A stretch of 64,000 bases of DNA from Pseudomonas sp. R4-35-07 (GTDB lineage Bacteria; Pseudomonadota; Gammaproteobacteria; Pseudomonadales; Pseudomonadaceae): NCBI RefSeq assembly GCF_003852235.1, contig NZ_CP027732.1, forward strand, positions 3,906,001 through 3,970,000, read 5' to 3'. Position 1 is the first letter of the stretch. Each line of letters begins with the position of its first letter. Of the stretch, positions 29,314 through 38,303 are shown piece by piece. Both the position numbers and the translations under genes were made by a program. The notes beneath the pieces were generated by a model. It was given only the letters and a program-made list of their open reading frames with translations. It did not search any database and was not told the DNA's origin.

Positions 29314-31305
29314 ATGACCCCCATCGCCCACGCCCAGCTCGACTGGGACGACCACGGCCGCCCGCATTCGCGGATGTTCGACGACGTGTATTTCTCCACC
29401 CAGTCGGGCCTTGAAGAAACCCGCTATGTGTTCCTGGAGCAGAACCGTTTGCAGGAGCGCTTCGCCGCCTTGCCGGCGGGCGGGCGGCTGGTCATCGGCG
29501 AGACCGGCTTCGGCACGGGCTTGAATTTTTTGTGCGCCTGGCAGCTGTTCGACCAACACGCGGTGGCCGGGGCACGCCTGCATTTTGTCAGCGTGGAGAA
29601 ATACCCGCTGAGCCATGCCGACCTGCAACGCGCCCTGGGCCTGTGGCCGGAGCTGGCACCTTATGCCGAGCAATTACTGGCGCAGTACATCGCCATCCAT
29701 CCAGGCTTCCAGCAGTTGGTGCTGGACCACGGCCGCGTGACCCTGACGCTATTGATCGGCGATGCCCTGGAGCAATTGCCGCAACTGGATGCACAGGTCG
29801 ATGCCTGGTTTCTCGACGGCTTCGCCCCGGCGAAAAATCCTGACATGTGGACCGCCGAGCTGTTCGCCGAACTGGCGCGCCTGGCGGCACCGGACTCGAC
29901 CATCAGCACCTTCACCAGCACCGGCTGGGTACGGCGGCTGATCAACGCCGCCGGGTTCAAGATGAAACGCACGCCGGGCATCGGCCATAAGTGGGAGATC
30001 CTGCGCGGGGAATTTCTCGGTTGGCCTGAACACACACCCCGGCCCGTCACTGGCGCGCCGTGGTTCGCACGGCCGGCGCCCGCGCCGAGCGAACGCCGGG
30101 CTCTGGTGATCGGCGGTGGGCTGGCTGGTTGCTGCACGGCGGCCAGCCTGGCGGCGCGGGGCTGGCAGGTGTGCCTGCTGGAACGTCACGCGGCCTTGGC
30201 CCAGGAAGCCTCGGGCAATCCGCAGGGCGTGCTGTACCTGAAACTGTCGGCCCATGGCACGGCGCTGTCACAGTTGATTGTCAGCGGCTTCGGCTACACC
30301 CGTCGGCTGCTGGAGCATTTGCAGCGCGGGGTGGACTGGGACGCCTGCGGTGTACTGCAACTGGCGTTCAATCCCAAGGAGGCCGAACGCCAGGCCCAAC
30401 TGGCCGAGGCCTTCGCGCCGGACCTGCTGCACCGCGTGGATGCGGCCCAGGCCCAAGCCCACGCGGGTATACCGCTGGAGATGGGCGGGCTGTTTTTCCC
30501 CGAAGGCGGCTGGGTCAATCCGCCCGCCCTGTGCGCGTGGCAGGCGCGGCATCCCAGCGTGGAGGTGCGCGTGCATCAGGAGGCGCTCACGTTGCAGCGC
30601 GTCGACGGCCAATGGCAGGCCCGCAACGGTGACACGCTGATCGCCAGCGCGCCCGTGGTGGTGCTTGCCGGCGCCGCCGAGATCAAGCGCTTTCCCTTCA
30701 GCGCCGCGCTGCCGCTCAAGCGCATTCGCGGGCAAATCACGAGCCTTGCGCAAACTGTCGAGAGCCGAGCGTTGAGCACGGTGGTGTGCGGGCAAGGTTA
30801 TGTTGCGCCGGCCCGTTTGGGCGAACACACCCTGGGCGCCAGTTTCGATTTCAAGAGCGAGGACCTCACGCCTACCCTCGCCGAACACGCCGATAACCTG
30901 ACGCTGCTGCGGGAAATTTCCCCGGCCCTGTTGCACGCCTTGCACGCCGACACTCAGCCGCTTGAAACCCTGGAAGGCCGAGCGGCCTTCCGCTGCACCA
31001 GCCCCGACTATCTGCCCATTGTCGGCCCGCTGGCCGATGCGAGCGCGTTTGCCGAGGCGTATGGCGTATTGGCCAAGGACGCCCGCCAGGTACCCGATAC
31101 GCCGTGCCCGTGGCTGGACGGTGTGTACATCAACAGCGGCCATGGTTCTCGAGGCCTGATCACCGCGCCTTTATCGGCGCAACTGCTGGCGGCGTGGCTG
31201 GATAACGAACCGCTGCCGTTGCCCGTCAGCGTTGCCCAGGCCTGCCATCCCAACCGGTTTGCCCTGCGCGAATTGATTCGCGGCAAAGCGCGACCAGCGC
31301 CCTGA
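29314..31305 (+). CDS. mnmC: bifunctional tRNA mnm5s2U34 biosynthesis protein MnmC
   Basis: Last two steps of 5-methylaminomethyl-2-thiouridine formation at tRNA position 34. The N-terminal part (about 1-240) is the SAM-dependent MnmD methyltransferase with GETGFGTGLNFL and WFLDGFAPAKNPDMW. The C-terminal part (about 260-663) is the FAD-dependent oxidase with VIGGGLAGCCTAASLAARG and the closing NSGHGSRGLITAPLSAQLL. 663 residues, usual length. The ATG at 29314 matches the family N-terminus (MTPIAHAQLDWDD), although its ribosome site is weak. Confidence 0.94.
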   Translation: MTPIAHAQLDWDDHGRPHSRMFDDVYFSTQSGLEETRYVFLEQNRLQERFAALPAGGRLVIGETGFGTGLNFLCAWQLFDQHAVAGARLHFVSVEKYPLSHADLQRALGLWPELAPYAEQLLAQYIAIHPGFQQLVLDHGRVTLTLLIGDALEQLPQLDAQVDAWFLDGFAPAKNPDMWTAELFAELARLAAPDSTISTFTSTGWVRRLINAAGFKMKRTPGIGHKWEILRGEFLGWPEHTPRPVTGAPWFARPAPAPSERRALVIGGGLAGCCTAASLAARGWQVCLLERHAALAQEASGNPQGVLYLKLSAHGTALSQLIVSGFGYTRRLLEHLQRGVDWDACGVLQLAFNPKEAERQAQLAEAFAPDLLHRVDAAQAQAHAGIPLEMGGLFFPEGGWVNPPALCAWQARHPSVEVRVHQEALTLQRVDGQWQARNGDTLIASAPVVVLAGAAEIKRFPFSAALPLKRIRGQITSLAQTVESRALSTVVCGQGYVAPARLGEHTLGASFDFKSEDLTPTLAEHADNLTLLREISPALLHALHADTQPLETLEGRAAFRCTSPDYLPIVGPLADASAFAEAYGVLAKDARQVPDTPCPWLDGVYINSGHGSRGLITAPLSAQLLAAWLDNEPLPLPVSVAQACHPNRFALRELIRGKARPAP

Positions 31306-31466
31306 GCGCGAAACGGCGAAAGCGGCGGTGCCATTAGCTAAAGTCCACTTATAACTTATCGTTCTAAAACTCCCGGGTTGTGCCTGGGGTCAGTTTCTGG
31401 GTAAGCGCCCTTTTGGTGCGTATTGAGTATTGACCCCTCCCCAACGGAAAAACCGGTAAGGAACTT
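31306..31466. promoter_or_regulatory. leader/promoter region of the NAGGN operon
   Basis: 161-bp gap holding the only likely promoter for the three osmoprotectant genes. NAGGN genes are known to respond to osmotic stress. AAGGA precedes the asnB-like ATG. No sigma-factor box is clear enough to name. Confidence 0.4.
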
Positions 31467-33239
31467 ATGTGTGGATTAGCTGGCGAGTTACGCTTTGATC
31501 ATCAACCTGCCGACCTGGCAGCCGTGGAACGCATCACGCATCACCTCGCCCCTCGTGGCCCCGACGCCTGGGGTTTCCATGCCCAAGGGCCGATTGCCCT
31601 GGGCCATCGCCGCCTGAAAATCATGGATCTGTCGGACGGCTCCGCCCAACCGATGGTCGACGCCCAACTGGGCTTGTCACTGGCATTCAATGGCGCGATT
31701 TACAATTTCCCGGAACTGCGCCAAGAGCTGGAAGCCTTGGGCTATGCCTTCTATTCCGGCGGCGACACCGAAGTGCTGCTCAAGGGCTATCACGCCTGGG
31801 GCGAAGCGCTGTTGCCCAAGCTCAATGGCATGTTTGCCTTTGCCATCTGGGAGCGCGATGCCCAGCGGCTGTTCATCGCCCGCGACCGCCTCGGCGTAAA
31901 GCCCCTGTACCTATCGCGCACCGGCCAGCGCCTGCGCTTTGCCTCGGCGTTGCCGGCGTTGCTCAAGGGTGGCGATATCAACCCGATTCTCGACCCGGTC
32001 GCACTCAACCATTACCTCAATTTTCACGCCGTGGTGCCCGCGCCGCGCACGCTGCTGGCGGGCATTGAAAAGCTGCCGCCAGCGAGCTGGATGCGCATCG
32101 ATGCGAACGGCAAGACCGAACAGCAAACCTGGTGGACCCTGCCCTATGGTCCCCGTGATGACGAAAAAAACCTGAGCCTGGAAGACTGGACCGACCGCGT
32201 GCTCGACAGCACCCGCGAAGCCGTGGCCATCCGTCAACGCGCGGCGGTCGACGTCGGCGTGCTGCTTTCCGGTGGCGTCGACTCGAGCATGCTGGTCGGC
32301 CTGCTGCGCGAAGTGGGCGTCGAAGACTTGTCGACCTTCTCCATCGGTTTTGAAGACGCCGGCGGCGAGCGCGGCGACGAGTTCCAGTACTCGGATTTGA
32401 TCGCCAAGCACTACGGTACCCGCCACCACCAACTGCGCATCGCCGAAAGCGAGATTATCGAGCAGCTGCCAGCGGCCTTTCGCGCCATGAGCGAGCCGAT
32501 GGTCAGCCATGACTGCATCGCCTTCTACCTGCTGTCGCGGGAAGTGGCCAAGCATTGCAAGGTGGTGCAGAGCGGCCAGGGCGCCGACGAACTGTTCGCC
32601 GGTTACCACTGGTACCCACAGGTGGATGGCGCCAGCGACCCGTATGCGGCGTATCGCGAGGCATTTTTCGACCGCAGCTACGACGACTATGCCGCCACCG
32701 TCGCGCCGAAATGGCTGACCGCCAACGACGCCGCCGGGGACTTCGTGCGCGAACATTTCGCGATGCCGGGCGCGGACGCTGCGGTGGACAAGGCCCTGCG
32801 CCTGGACAGCACGGTGATGCTGGTGGACGACCCGGTCAAACGCGTCGACAACATGACCATGGCCTGGGGCCTGGAAGCGCGTACGCCGTTTCTCGACTAC
32901 CGCCTGGTGGAACTCTCGGCTCGCGTGCCGGGCAAGTTCAAGTTGCCCGACGGCGGCAAGCAGGTGCTTAAGGAAGCCGCGCGCCGCGTGATCCCCAGCG
33001 AAGTCATCGACCGCAAGAAAGGCTACTTCCCGGTGCCAGGCCTCAAGCATTTACAGGGCGATACCCTCAACTGGGTACGCGAACTGCTACTGGACCCCAG
33101 CCAGGACCGTGGCCTGTTCAACCCCGCCATGCTCGACCGCTTGCTGACGGACCCACAGGGCCAGTTGACCCCGTTGCGTGGCTCCAAGCTGTGGCAACTG
33201 GCGGCGTTGAACCTGTGGCTCAGCGAACAAGGAATCTGA
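31467..33239 (+). CDS. N-acetylglutaminylglutamine amidotransferase (AsnB-like)
   Basis: Final step of NAGGN (N-acetylglutaminylglutamine amide) osmolyte synthesis, adding the amide nitrogen from glutamine. 590 residues: an N-terminal class II glutaminase with nucleophile Cys2 (MCGLAGELRF) and a C-terminal asparagine-synthetase domain with the PP-loop LLSGGVDSSML near residue 270. It is distinguished from true AsnB by the gene order, being followed directly by the NAGG synthetase and the M42 peptidase. Spacing to the next gene is 3 bp. Confidence 0.92.
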   Translation: MCGLAGELRFDHQPADLAAVERITHHLAPRGPDAWGFHAQGPIALGHRRLKIMDLSDGSAQPMVDAQLGLSLAFNGAIYNFPELRQELEALGYAFYSGGDTEVLLKGYHAWGEALLPKLNGMFAFAIWERDAQRLFIARDRLGVKPLYLSRTGQRLRFASALPALLKGGDINPILDPVALNHYLNFHAVVPAPRTLLAGIEKLPPASWMRIDANGKTEQQTWWTLPYGPRDDEKNLSLEDWTDRVLDSTREAVAIRQRAAVDVGVLLSGGVDSSMLVGLLREVGVEDLSTFSIGFEDAGGERGDEFQYSDLIAKHYGTRHHQLRIAESEIIEQLPAAFRAMSEPMVSHDCIAFYLLSREVAKHCKVVQSGQGADELFAGYHWYPQVDGASDPYAAYREAFFDRSYDDYAATVAPKWLTANDAAGDFVREHFAMPGADAAVDKALRLDSTVMLVDDPVKRVDNMTMAWGLEARTPFLDYRLVELSARVPGKFKLPDGGKQVLKEAARRVIPSEVIDRKKGYFPVPGLKHLQGDTLNWVRELLLDPSQDRGLFNPAMLDRLLTDPQGQLTPLRGSKLWQLAALNLWLSEQGI

Positions 33240-33242
33240 TTG

Positions 33243-34988
33243 ATGAAACCTAACGCTGCGGCATATAGCCAACGCTTACTCAAGGGCCAGGCGCCGACCT
33301 ACGAGCGCCTGCAGGCCCGGCTTGCCGAAGACGGCAGCGCCCAAGGCCCCGACCCGATTGCCGTGCATTGCGGCTGGGGCCGCTTGCTGATCGGGCATAC
33401 CTTTCCCGACCCCGCCAGCCTTGCCCAGGAGCTGCTCAACGAGCAGCCCGGCGAGCGTGACATCGCGCTGTATGTAGCCGCACCCCAGCAGATCCTGGGG
33501 ATCGATCCGCAGCAGCTGTTCCTCGACCCTTCCGACACCCTGCGCCTGTGGTTCAGCGATTACCGCCCGGCCACACGGGTGTTTCGCGGTTTTCGTATCC
33601 GTCGGGTACAAAGCGAGGCCGACTGGCAGGCGGTGAACCTGCTGTATCAGGGACGCGGCATGCTGCCCATCGACCCCGAACGCCTGACCCCGCGCCATCA
33701 AGGTGGCCCGGTGTACTGGCTGGCGGAAGATGAAGACAGCGGCGCGGTGATCGGCAGCGTGATGGGCCTGAACCACCAGAAAGCCTTTCACGATCCGGAA
33801 AACGGTTGCAGCCTGTGGTGCCTGGCGGTAGACCCGCAATGCACACGCCCCGGTGTGGGTGAAGTGCTGGTGCGCCACCTGGTGGAACACTTTATGAGCC
33901 GTGGCTTGAGCTACCTGGACCTGTCGGTGCTGCATGATAACCGCCAGGCCAAGAGCCTCTACGCCAAGCTCGGTTTCCGCGCGCTGACCACCTTTGCGAT
34001 CAAGCACAAAAACGGCATCAACCAGCCGCTGTTTCTCGGCCCTGGGCCACAGGCGGGGTTCAATCCCTATGCGCGGATCATTGTCGAAGAAGCCCATCGG
34101 CGCGGTATCGATGTGCACGTGGACGATGCCGATGCCGGGCTGTTCACCCTCAGCCATGGCGGGCGCCGCGTGCGTTGCCGGGAGTCGTTGAGCGACCTGA
34201 CCAGCGCCATCAGCATGACCTTGTGCCAGGACAAGAGCCTGACTCACAAAGTGCTCAAGGCCGCCGGTTTGCAGTTGCCTTCGCAACAGTTGGCAGGCAG
34301 CGCCGATGACAACCTGGAATTTCTCGACGAGCACCAACGCATCGTGGTCAAGCCGCTGGATGGCGAGCAGGGCCAGGGCGTGGCGGTGGACCTGCGGACT
34401 ATCGAGGAAGTACAAGCGGCGATTGAAGCGGCGCGCCAGTTCGACAGCCGAGTGCTGCTCGAAAGCTTCCACGAAGGCCTGGACCTGCGCATCCTGGTGA
34501 TCGGCTTTGAAGTGGTCGCCGCCGCGATTCGTCGCCCGGCCGAAGTGATAGGCGATGGTCAGCATTCGATCCGCGCCTTGATCGAAGCCCAGAGCCGGCG
34601 GCGCCAGGCCGCCACCGATGGCGAAAGCAAGATCCCGCTGGACGCGGAAACCGAGCGCACCCTGAAAGCCGCCGGGTATGACTACCACAGCGTCCTGCCG
34701 CGCGGCGTGCAACTGGCCGTGCGTCGCACCGCCAACCTGCATACCGGCGGCTGCCTGGAAGATGTCACGGCGATCCTGCACCCGACCCTGGTGGACGCCG
34801 CCGTGCGCGCCGCCCGTGCGCTGGATATTCCCATGGTCGGCCTCGACCTGCTGGTGCCCGCCGCCGACCAACCCGAGTACGTGTTTATCGAAGCCAACGA
34901 GCGGGCCGGCCTGGCCAATCATGAACCGCAACCTACCGCCGAGAAGTTTGTGGATTTGTTGTTTCCGCACAGTCAGCCGGCCACCTGA
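33243..34988 (+). CDS. ngg: N-acetylglutaminylglutamine synthetase
   Basis: Makes the acetylated dipeptide precursor of NAGGN. 581 residues: a GNAT acetyltransferase domain at about 110-260 (WCLAVDPQCTRPGVGEVLVR, LYAKLGFRALT) joined to an ATP-grasp ligase at about 310-580 (VVKPLDGEQGQGVAVDL, FIEANERAGLANHEPQPT). AAGGA lies upstream of ATG 33243. It is the second gene of the NAGGN cluster; a palindromic repeat separates it from the third gene. Confidence 0.92.
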   Translation: MKPNAAAYSQRLLKGQAPTYERLQARLAEDGSAQGPDPIAVHCGWGRLLIGHTFPDPASLAQELLNEQPGERDIALYVAAPQQILGIDPQQLFLDPSDTLRLWFSDYRPATRVFRGFRIRRVQSEADWQAVNLLYQGRGMLPIDPERLTPRHQGGPVYWLAEDEDSGAVIGSVMGLNHQKAFHDPENGCSLWCLAVDPQCTRPGVGEVLVRHLVEHFMSRGLSYLDLSVLHDNRQAKSLYAKLGFRALTTFAIKHKNGINQPLFLGPGPQAGFNPYARIIVEEAHRRGIDVHVDDADAGLFTLSHGGRRVRCRESLSDLTSAISMTLCQDKSLTHKVLKAAGLQLPSQQLAGSADDNLEFLDEHQRIVVKPLDGEQGQGVAVDLRTIEEVQAAIEAARQFDSRVLLESFHEGLDLRILVIGFEVVAAAIRRPAEVIGDGQHSIRALIEAQSRRRQAATDGESKIPLDAETERTLKAAGYDYHSVLPRGVQLAVRRTANLHTGGCLEDVTAILHPTLVDAAVRAARALDIPMVGLDLLVPAADQPEYVFIEANERAGLANHEPQPTAEKFVDLLFPHSQPAT

Positions 34989-34993
34989 CCTCT

Positions 34994-35100
34994 GATCGTT
35001 CCCACGCTCCGCGTGGGAATGCCTCAAGGGACGCTCCGCGTCCGCTGTTGTGACGCAGAGCGTCACGGGCTGCATTCCCACGCAGAGCGTGGGAACGATC
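34994..35100. repeat. nested palindromic repeat inside the NAGGN operon
   Basis: Outer 29-nt arms beginning GATCGTTCCCACGCT pair with one mismatch over the whole 107-nt unit, and each arm is itself a small hairpin around GCTCCGC/GCAGAGC. The middle holds two further GACGC hairpins (GGACGCTCCGCGTCC, TGACGCAGAGCGTCA). The same family, shorter, appears at 62834-62883. Confidence 0.85.
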
Positions 35101-35124
35101 GCCCTCAACCCATCAGGAGTTTCC

Positions 35125-36324
35125 ATGACCCGAACCATTCCCGAACCGGATCTCGCCTACCTGCAGAAAGTCCTGCTGGAAATGCTCGCCATTCCCAGCC
35201 CCACCGGGTTTACCGACACCATCGTGCGCTACGTCGCCGAACGCCTGGAAGAACTCGGCATCCCGTTTGAAATGACCCGGCGCGGCACGATTCGCGCCAC
35301 CCTCAAGGGCCAGAAGAACAGCCCTGACCGCGCCGTCTCCGCGCACCTGGACACCATCGGCGCCGCCGTACGCGCGATCAAGGACAACGGCCGCTTGACA
35401 CTGGCGCCGGTCGGCTGCTGGTCGAGCCGTTTTGCCGAAGGCAGCCGCGTCAGCCTGTTCACCGACAACGGGGTGATTCGCGGCAGCGTGTTGCCATTGA
35501 TGGCCTCCGGGCACGCGTTCAACACCGCCGTGGATGAAATGCCGGTGAGCTGGGACCACGTCGAATTACGCCTGGACGCCTACTGCGCGACCCGCGCCGA
35601 CTGCGACTCCCTGGGGATCGGCATCGGTGACTACGTGGCGTTCGACCCACTGCCGGAATTCACCGAAAGCGGTCACATCAGCGCGCGTCACCTGGACGAC
35701 AAAGCCGGCGTCGCCGCCCTGCTCGCCGCGCTCAAGGCAATCATCGACAGCGGCGAACCCTTGCTCATCGATTGCCACCCGCTGTTCACCATCACCGAGG
35801 AAACCGGCAGCGGCGCGGCCGCCGCCCTGCCCTGGGATGTCAGTGAGTTCGTCGGTATCGATATCGCCCCGGTCGCCCCCGGCCAGCACTCCAGCGAACA
35901 CGCGGTGAGCGTGGCGATGCAGGATTCCGGTGGGCCTTATGACTATCACCTGTCACGGCATTTGCTGCGCCTGGCGGCGGATAACGACCTGCCGGTGCGC
36001 CGTGACCTGTTCCGCTATTACTTCAGCGATGCGCATTCGGCGGTGACCGCCGGGCATGACATCCGCACGGCCCTGCTGGCGTTCGGTTGCGATGCCACCC
36101 ACGGTTACGAGCGCACCCATATCGACAGCCTGGCGGCCCTCAGTCGTCTGCTCGGTGCCTACATCCTCAGCCCACCGGTCTTTGCCAGCGATGCGCAACC
36201 GGCCCAAGGCTCCCTGGACCGCTTCAGCCATCAGATCGAGCATGAGACGCACATGGAGAGCGATACCCGCGTGCCGTCGGTGGACAGCCTGGTCGGCCAG
36301 AAGTCCGACGCCGACAACAGCTGA
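35125..36324 (+). CDS. NAGGN-system M42-family peptidase
   Basis: Osmoprotectant NAGGN-associated metallopeptidase, 399 residues. The two-metal M42/M20 motifs are present: SAHLDTIGA, LDDKAGVAALLAAL and EETGSGAAAALP. It presumably turns over or processes the dipeptide; the exact role is not established. CAGGAG precedes the ATG. It is the third gene of the cluster, set apart by the palindromic repeat at 34994-35100. Confidence 0.9.
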   Translation: MTRTIPEPDLAYLQKVLLEMLAIPSPTGFTDTIVRYVAERLEELGIPFEMTRRGTIRATLKGQKNSPDRAVSAHLDTIGAAVRAIKDNGRLTLAPVGCWSSRFAEGSRVSLFTDNGVIRGSVLPLMASGHAFNTAVDEMPVSWDHVELRLDAYCATRADCDSLGIGIGDYVAFDPLPEFTESGHISARHLDDKAGVAALLAALKAIIDSGEPLLIDCHPLFTITEETGSGAAAALPWDVSEFVGIDIAPVAPGQHSSEHAVSVAMQDSGGPYDYHLSRHLLRLAADNDLPVRRDLFRYYFSDAHSAVTAGHDIRTALLAFGCDATHGYERTHIDSLAALSRLLGAYILSPPVFASDAQPAQGSLDRFSHQIEHETHMESDTRVPSVDSLVGQKSDADNS

Positions 36325-36383
36325 TACTGGCAACCAAGGTCCTGGCGCAGTAGCATCGCCGGGACCTGACACCTGAGGCTTGT

Positions 36384-36611
36384 ATGCTGATTCCCTACGA
36401 CGCGCTTGAAGTCGACACCCTGACCCGCCTCATCGAAGATTTCGTTACCCGCGATGGCACCGACAATGGCGACGACACGCCGCTGCAAACCCGCGTATTG
36501 CGCGTACGCCAGGCCTTGACCAAGGGCCAGGCGTTGATCGTGTTCGATCCGGACAGCGAACAATGCCAGTTGATGCTCAAGCACGACGTGCCCAAGCACC
36601 TGTTTGACTGA
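36384..36611 (+). CDS. YheU/UPF0270 family protein
   Basis: 75-residue acidic protein matching the UPF0270 pattern: MLIPYDALEVDTLTRLIEDFVTR-type N-terminus and QALIVFDPDSEQCQLML. Function unknown; cytosolic. It is convergent with the CsrA-family gene eight bases away. Confidence 0.85.
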   Translation: MLIPYDALEVDTLTRLIEDFVTRDGTDNGDDTPLQTRVLRVRQALTKGQALIVFDPDSEQCQLMLKHDVPKHLFD

Positions 36612-36619
36612 CGGAGAGG

Positions 36620-36817
36620 CTAAGGGTTAGGCGCCGGATGAGCGGCGCCGGCCTGGCGTTCGAGGATTTTGCGGTAGACCTCGGCGCGATGCACGCTGAT
36701 CCCTACGGGCGCTTCGATGCCGAATTTCACCTGGCGTCCGTTGATTTCGAGAATGTGCAAGACGATGTCATCGCCGATGGCGATGGTTTCGCCTACAACA
36801 CGGCTTAAGACCAGCAT
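36620..36817 (-). CDS. csrA: CsrA/RsmA-family RNA-binding regulator
   Basis: 65-residue post-transcriptional regulator. The first strand MLVLSRVVGETIAIGDDI, the core VKFGIEAPVGISVHRAEVY (with the RNA-contact VHR motif) and a short helix are complete. AGGA precedes the ATG. It is neither the classical RsmA (MLILTRRVGE...) nor, as far as I recall, RsmE, so it is one of the extra Csr paralogues of fluorescent pseudomonads; paralogue identity is uncertain. CsrA proteins bind GGA in mRNA leaders and are sequestered by RsmX/Y/Z RNAs. Confidence 0.88.
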   Translation of the reverse strand: MLVLSRVVGETIAIGDDIVLHILEINGRQVKFGIEAPVGISVHRAEVYRKILERQAGAAHPAPNP

Positions 36818-36944
36818 GGCGGGTGTCCTTTTCGAGTGTCTGGCCCCCGACCTTGCTCGCTTGAAGCGTAACCAGCAATGGCACGCGGCCAAATCAGGCG
36901 TCACCTACATGGAGAGGTAATTTACCTGACAGACCGCATCCGAA

Positions 36945-37760
36945 TCAGGCTTTGGTAGCCTGCGCCTTGGCGCGCATTTTGTCGGCCATCAGCGTCATCT
37001 CGTCATACAGCAATTGCGGGTTTTTCTGTTTGAGCGTCCACGCCATCCGTCCCTGCTCGTGGGGCAGAATCATGAACTCACCGGCAGCCACGCGCTGATA
37101 AATGTAGTCGGCGATCTGCGTCGCCGAGATCGGTGAACTCTCGAGCAACTTGCCCACCTGCGCCTTCATTGCCGGGGTCGGCCCACGGAATGAATCGAGC
37201 AGATTGGTCTGGAAAAACGACGGGCATACCACATGCACGCCGATTTCCTGCTGCTTGAGTTCCACCAGCAGACTTTCCGACAGCGCCACTACACCGGCCT
37301 TGGCCACGTTGTAGTTGCTCATGGCCGGCCCCTGCATCAGCGCGGCCATCGAGGCGATGTTGATGATGCGCCCCTTGCTCTTTTCCAGCAGCGGCAGGAA
37401 CGCCTTGCAGCCCTTGACCACGCCCATCAGGTTGATTGCAATCTGCCAGTCCCAATCCTCGAGAGACAGCTCGGCAAAAAAACCACCGGAGGCCACCCCG
37501 GCGTTATTGACGATGACATCGATGCCGCCAAGCTTCACCTCGCAGGCCTGGGCGAACGCGGTGAGCTGGCTGTAGTCACGCACATCGCAGCGCTGGGTGA
37601 AACCGTCGCCACCGGCTTCGCGCACCAGCCTGAGGGTTTCCAGCAGGCCGGGCTCGCTGACATCCGACAAGGCCAGCTGCCAACCCTCGCGGGCCCAGCG
37701 CAGAGCGATTTCACGACCCAGGCCGGACCCGGCGCCAGTGATCATCATGCGGTTTTGCAT
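36945..37760 (-). CDS. short-chain dehydrogenase/reductase
   Basis: 271-residue classical SDR: TGAGSGLG cofactor motif at residues 8-15, NNAGVA, the catalytic Ser in INIASMAALMQ, and YNVAK (Tyr and Lys). The C-terminal extension after residue 230 (EQGRMAWTLKQKNPQLLYDE) is typical of the group often annotated as SDR family oxidoreductase next to csrA and yheU. Substrate unknown. An N-terminal Met with AAGG ten bases upstream was taken. Confidence 0.85.
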   Translation of the reverse strand: MQNRMMITGAGSGLGREIALRWAREGWQLALSDVSEPGLLETLRLVREAGGDGFTQRCDVRDYSQLTAFAQACEVKLGGIDVIVNNAGVASGGFFAELSLEDWDWQIAINLMGVVKGCKAFLPLLEKSKGRIINIASMAALMQGPAMSNYNVAKAGVVALSESLLVELKQQEIGVHVVCPSFFQTNLLDSFRGPTPAMKAQVGKLLESSPISATQIADYIYQRVAAGEFMILPHEQGRMAWTLKQKNPQLLYDEMTLMADKMRAKAQATKA

Positions 37761-38089
37761 AGGAAGTAGCCTTGTGGTTCACCAGAGGAGTGACCGGCAG
37801 TGTAGCGAAGGTTTTTGCCGCGCCCACGCACCATCAGAGTGATGAATGCCCCAGGCAAACCGCGGGCTCGGTCGGATGCGCGCGCATAGCCTAAGTTCAA
37901 TATTTTTCAACTAACTTGATGTATTTGCGCGGGTGTTAAAAGAAATAAGCGAGCAACCAAATTGCTTTAAAAAAATACGGAATTTTCTGTGAAGTGACAG
38001 AGTCGGAGTTGTTAAGCCGTCCATAATCAAGTGGACGAGACTCCCGCTGAATAACCGGTCTTTACGCAAGGCCTATAAGGAATAAAACC
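37761..38089. other. 329-bp gap between SDR and DUF3309 genes
   Basis: No coding frame seen. The centre (37895-38010) is AT-rich and should hold the promoter of the DUF3309 gene. I could not settle on -35/-10 boxes. Confidence 0.4.
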
Positions 38090-38242
38090 ATGAGCCTGAT
38101 CCTGATCATTATCCTGATTCTACTGTTGGTCGGCGGCCTGCCAGTGTTCCCGCACTCGCGTAACTGGGGTTATGGCCCGTCGGGTATCTTGGGCGTAGTG
38201 CTGGTCGTTCTGCTGGTGCTGTTGTTACTCGGCAAGATATAA
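38090..38242 (+). CDS. DUF3309 small membrane protein
   Basis: 50-residue protein read directly from the sequence: two hydrophobic segments (LILIIILILLLVGGLP and ILGVVLVVLLVLLLLG) separated by FPHSRNWGYGPSG, the DUF3309 pattern. ATAAGGAATAAAACC precedes the ATG. A strong terminator follows. Function unknown; members are often found among stress-induced small genes. Confidence 0.85.
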   Translation: MSLILIIILILLLVGGLPVFPHSRNWGYGPSGILGVVLVVLLVLLLLGKI

Positions 38243-38262
38243 ACGCTGCGTACGCAGATAAA

Positions 38263-38294
38263 AAAAGAGGCCTCGATTGAGGCCTCTTTTTTTT
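38263..38294. terminator. bidirectional intrinsic terminator
   Basis: 12-bp stem AAAAGAGGCCTC/GAGGCCTCTTTT with a 4-nt loop and T-runs on both strands. It ends the DUF3309 transcript and, on the other strand, the sulfatase gene at 38304. Confidence 0.92.
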
Positions 38295-38303
38295 GCCGAT
38301 GCG

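Noticed and set aside
33276..35138. Long open frame antisense to ngg (about 620 codons)
   Set aside because: Shadow of the GNAT/ATP-grasp gene; no ribosome site and no recognisable domain.
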